Source: Adhaeribacter aquaticus DSM 16391 (GTDB lineage Bacteria; Bacteroidota; Bacteroidia; Cytophagales; Hymenobacteraceae). Taken from it: DNA of 64,000 nucleotides. Positions within the stretch are counted from its first letter, which is position 1, and every line of letters begins with the position of its first letter. The stretch covers positions 3,800,634 through 3,864,633 of the forward strand of contig NZ_KI421517.1 of assembly GCF_000473365.1 (NCBI RefSeq), read 5' to 3'. The notes below the pieces were generated by a model. The model saw only the letters and a list, made by a program, of their open reading frames with translations, made no database searches and was not told the DNA's origin. Position numbers and translations under genes: made by a program. Below are positions 62,554-64,000 of this stretch, piece after piece.

Positions 62554-63852
62554 TTATTTAGCTATACCAACCCTTACTTTCTTATTTTTAAGCTTATGGG
62601 TTTCTAAAGCCTTTACTACTTTATCGGCCTTGGTTCGGGATACGGCAGCAAAGGTTACATAATCCTGCACAGCAATTAAACCTAATTCTTCTTTCTGTAA
62701 GCCGCCTTTTTGTAACAGGAAACCTGCCACATCGCCTTTGCTTATTTTGTCTTTTTTGCCGGCACTTAAATAAATAGTTTCCCAAGGACTTGGCGGAGGT
62801 AGAACAGGGCGTGTGGGCAATCTTTCGGTCTGTAAAGAGGCTGGAAGGTAGCCAGGTTTTTCGCCGGGATTTAGCAATACATAAGCTGTGCCTTTCGCCT
62901 GCATCCGGGCTGTACGGCCATTACGGTGAACAAAAGTTTCGGCAGTGGCTAGTTCATAATGCACCACATTTTCTATTTCCGGAATATCCAGGCCACGGGC
63001 GGCCAGGTCGGTGCTTATAAGCAGATTATAAGTGCCGTTTCGGAATTTCATTAAAGCTCTTTCCCGGTCAGGTTGTTCTAATCCCCCGTGAAAAATGCCA
63101 TGAGCCAGTCTTTTCTGGTTAAGGTAAGCACTTAGTGCTTCCACGGCATCCCGTTGGTTGCAAAATACTAAAGTAGGGGCATTTCCTATTTTACATAATA
63201 AACTAAACAAAGTACTTTCTTTGTCTTCATTAAGAACAGGAACAGCTTTAAGTTCTAAATCAGAAATGCTTTGATTGTCGGTAAGGAAATTTAATGTCTC
63301 ATAATTTCGCAAGCCCGTAAATCCGGGTATTTTTTGCATGGAAGTAGCTGAAGTGAGTAGCCGTTTTTTTACCCGGGGGAGTTGTTCAATAATAAACTTC
63401 ATTTCGGCTTCAAACCCAAATTCCAATGCTTTGTCAAACTCATCGAGTACCAGCGTATGCACAGAAGTGCCGGTAAGGTTACCTTCCCGTAAGTGAAAAG
63501 CAATCCGACCCGGAGTACCTATCAAAATAGCAGGAGGATTGGTTAGACTACTTTTTTCCGAGGTGGTGTTGTGCCCCCCATAAAAGCATTTAATCCGGAA
63601 GCCGGTACCCATTTGGCTTAAAACCTGTTCTATTTGTAAAGCCAGTTCCCGGGCCGGTACTAACACCAAAGCTTGTACGCCAGTAACTTCAGGTGATAGC
63701 AGGTTTAAAAGTGGCAATAAAAATCCCAAGGTTTTCCCAGAACCAGTAGGAGCCAGTAAAACCATATCCTGGCGGGAGGCTACTTCAAGAGCCGCTTCCT
63801 GCATAGGGTTTAATTTGGATATGTTAAGTTTCTGAAGCGCTTGTTCCAACAT
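62554..63852 (-). CDS. DEAD-box-like RNA helicase, DbpA-type
   Basis: This 432-residue protein is an SF2 RNA helicase with both RecA domains and a C-terminal DbpA RNA-binding domain (about 360-432; GDVAGFLLQKGGLQ and VQDYVTFAAV). Motif I is APTGSGKT at 34-41 and motif III SAT at 168-170. Motif II reads DEFD (137-140) instead of DEAD, and motif VI reads HRNGRTAR. DbpA relatives assist assembly of the large ribosomal subunit. The variant motifs are shared by related Bacteroidota proteins in my recollection but should be checked. Confidence 0.87.
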   Translation of the reverse strand: MLEQALQKLNISKLNPMQEAALEVASRQDMVLLAPTGSGKTLGFLLPLLNLLSPEVTGVQALVLVPARELALQIEQVLSQMGTGFRIKCFYGGHNTTSEKSSLTNPPAILIGTPGRIAFHLREGNLTGTSVHTLVLDEFDKALEFGFEAEMKFIIEQLPRVKKRLLTSATSMQKIPGFTGLRNYETLNFLTDNQSISDLELKAVPVLNEDKESTLFSLLCKIGNAPTLVFCNQRDAVEALSAYLNQKRLAHGIFHGGLEQPDRERALMKFRNGTYNLLISTDLAARGLDIPEIENVVHYELATAETFVHRNGRTARMQAKGTAYVLLNPGEKPGYLPASLQTERLPTRPVLPPPSPWETIYLSAGKKDKISKGDVAGFLLQKGGLQKEELGLIAVQDYVTFAAVSRTKADKVVKALETHKLKNKKVRVGIAK

Positions 63853-64000
63853 GGGTTTGATTTTAGATTTTGGTAAAGGTACGGGAATAAAGCCTAATTT
63901 AGTTTCTATTGTTTATACTGGATAGTGGGCGACTATGTAGTTTTAGGTTTTATCCAAAAAGAAAGAAGCAGCAAAAAAGCTGGAAAGGGATCAACAAGTT

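Overview
The window looks like chromosomal DNA of a Cytophagales-type Bacteroidota, plausibly from the Hymenobacteraceae. The evidence is a type IX secretion type B sorting domain at the end of the 14.8-17.0 kb protein, Tat-type signal peptides on several periplasmic enzymes, Bacteroidota -7 elements of the form TAnnTTTG, weak or absent Shine-Dalgarno sequences, moderately low GC and AT-rich spacers full of hairpins. The genus cannot be proved from the sequence. I see no rRNA, tRNA, transposase, integrase or CRISPR array.

Layout. 0-8.4 kb: a GH43 enzyme cut by the window edge, an aldo/keto reductase, a cupin, an MFS transporter and a Tat-exported Gfo/Idh oxidoreductase, with three copies of an intergenic repeat and a (TAAG)17 microsatellite. 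8.4-18.3 kb: a large cytoplasmic GH63-type glucosidase, a PhoX phosphatase followed by an orphan histidine kinase, a T9SS cargo protein and a wrecked PepSY-like lipoprotein gene. 18.3-33 kb: a mixed accessory stretch, mostly on the minus strand: PhyH dioxygenase, small outer-membrane proteins, acetyltransferase, beta-helix protein, epimerase, RlmF, DinB, PhzF, alpha/beta hydrolase, PEGA/SHOCT lipoprotein, bestrophin and ABC-F. Four consecutive spacers at 27.9-29.5 kb carry folded CTAA/TTAG or TAAC/GTTA hairpins that recall attC sites of gene cassettes.

33-49.4 kb is the centrepiece. A plus-strand block from 34.85 kb to a strong terminator at 49.36 kb encodes an SDR, a nucleotide-sugar epimerase, a fusion of a glycoside-hydrolase-like TIM barrel to a second sugar epimerase, an MDR dehydrogenase, a Gfo/Idh dehydrogenase, a GT4 glycosyltransferase, three consecutive CgeB-like glycosyltransferases, a methyltransferase, a DUF2254 membrane protein and a cytoplasmic GH5-like hydrolase. 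This looks like a complete assembly line for a methylated glycoside or oligosaccharide. No flippase, polymerase or exporter is present. A sulfotransferase gene lies just upstream.

49.5-55 kb looks like a quinone/electrophile stress locus: YceI, pirin, an MhqO-like dioxygenase, an MhqD-like hydrolase, a small acetyltransferase and RpiA. It begins with two abutting palindromes, one of which covers a good -7 element. WrbA and a truncated aldehyde dehydrogenase lie opposite. 55-64 kb holds a ferredoxin-cyclase fusion with an altered base-selecting residue, an MFS transporter, a PH-domain protein, an acetyltransferase, a PRC-barrel/SHOCT protein, a Tat-exported glycosidase-like protein and a DbpA-like RNA helicase.
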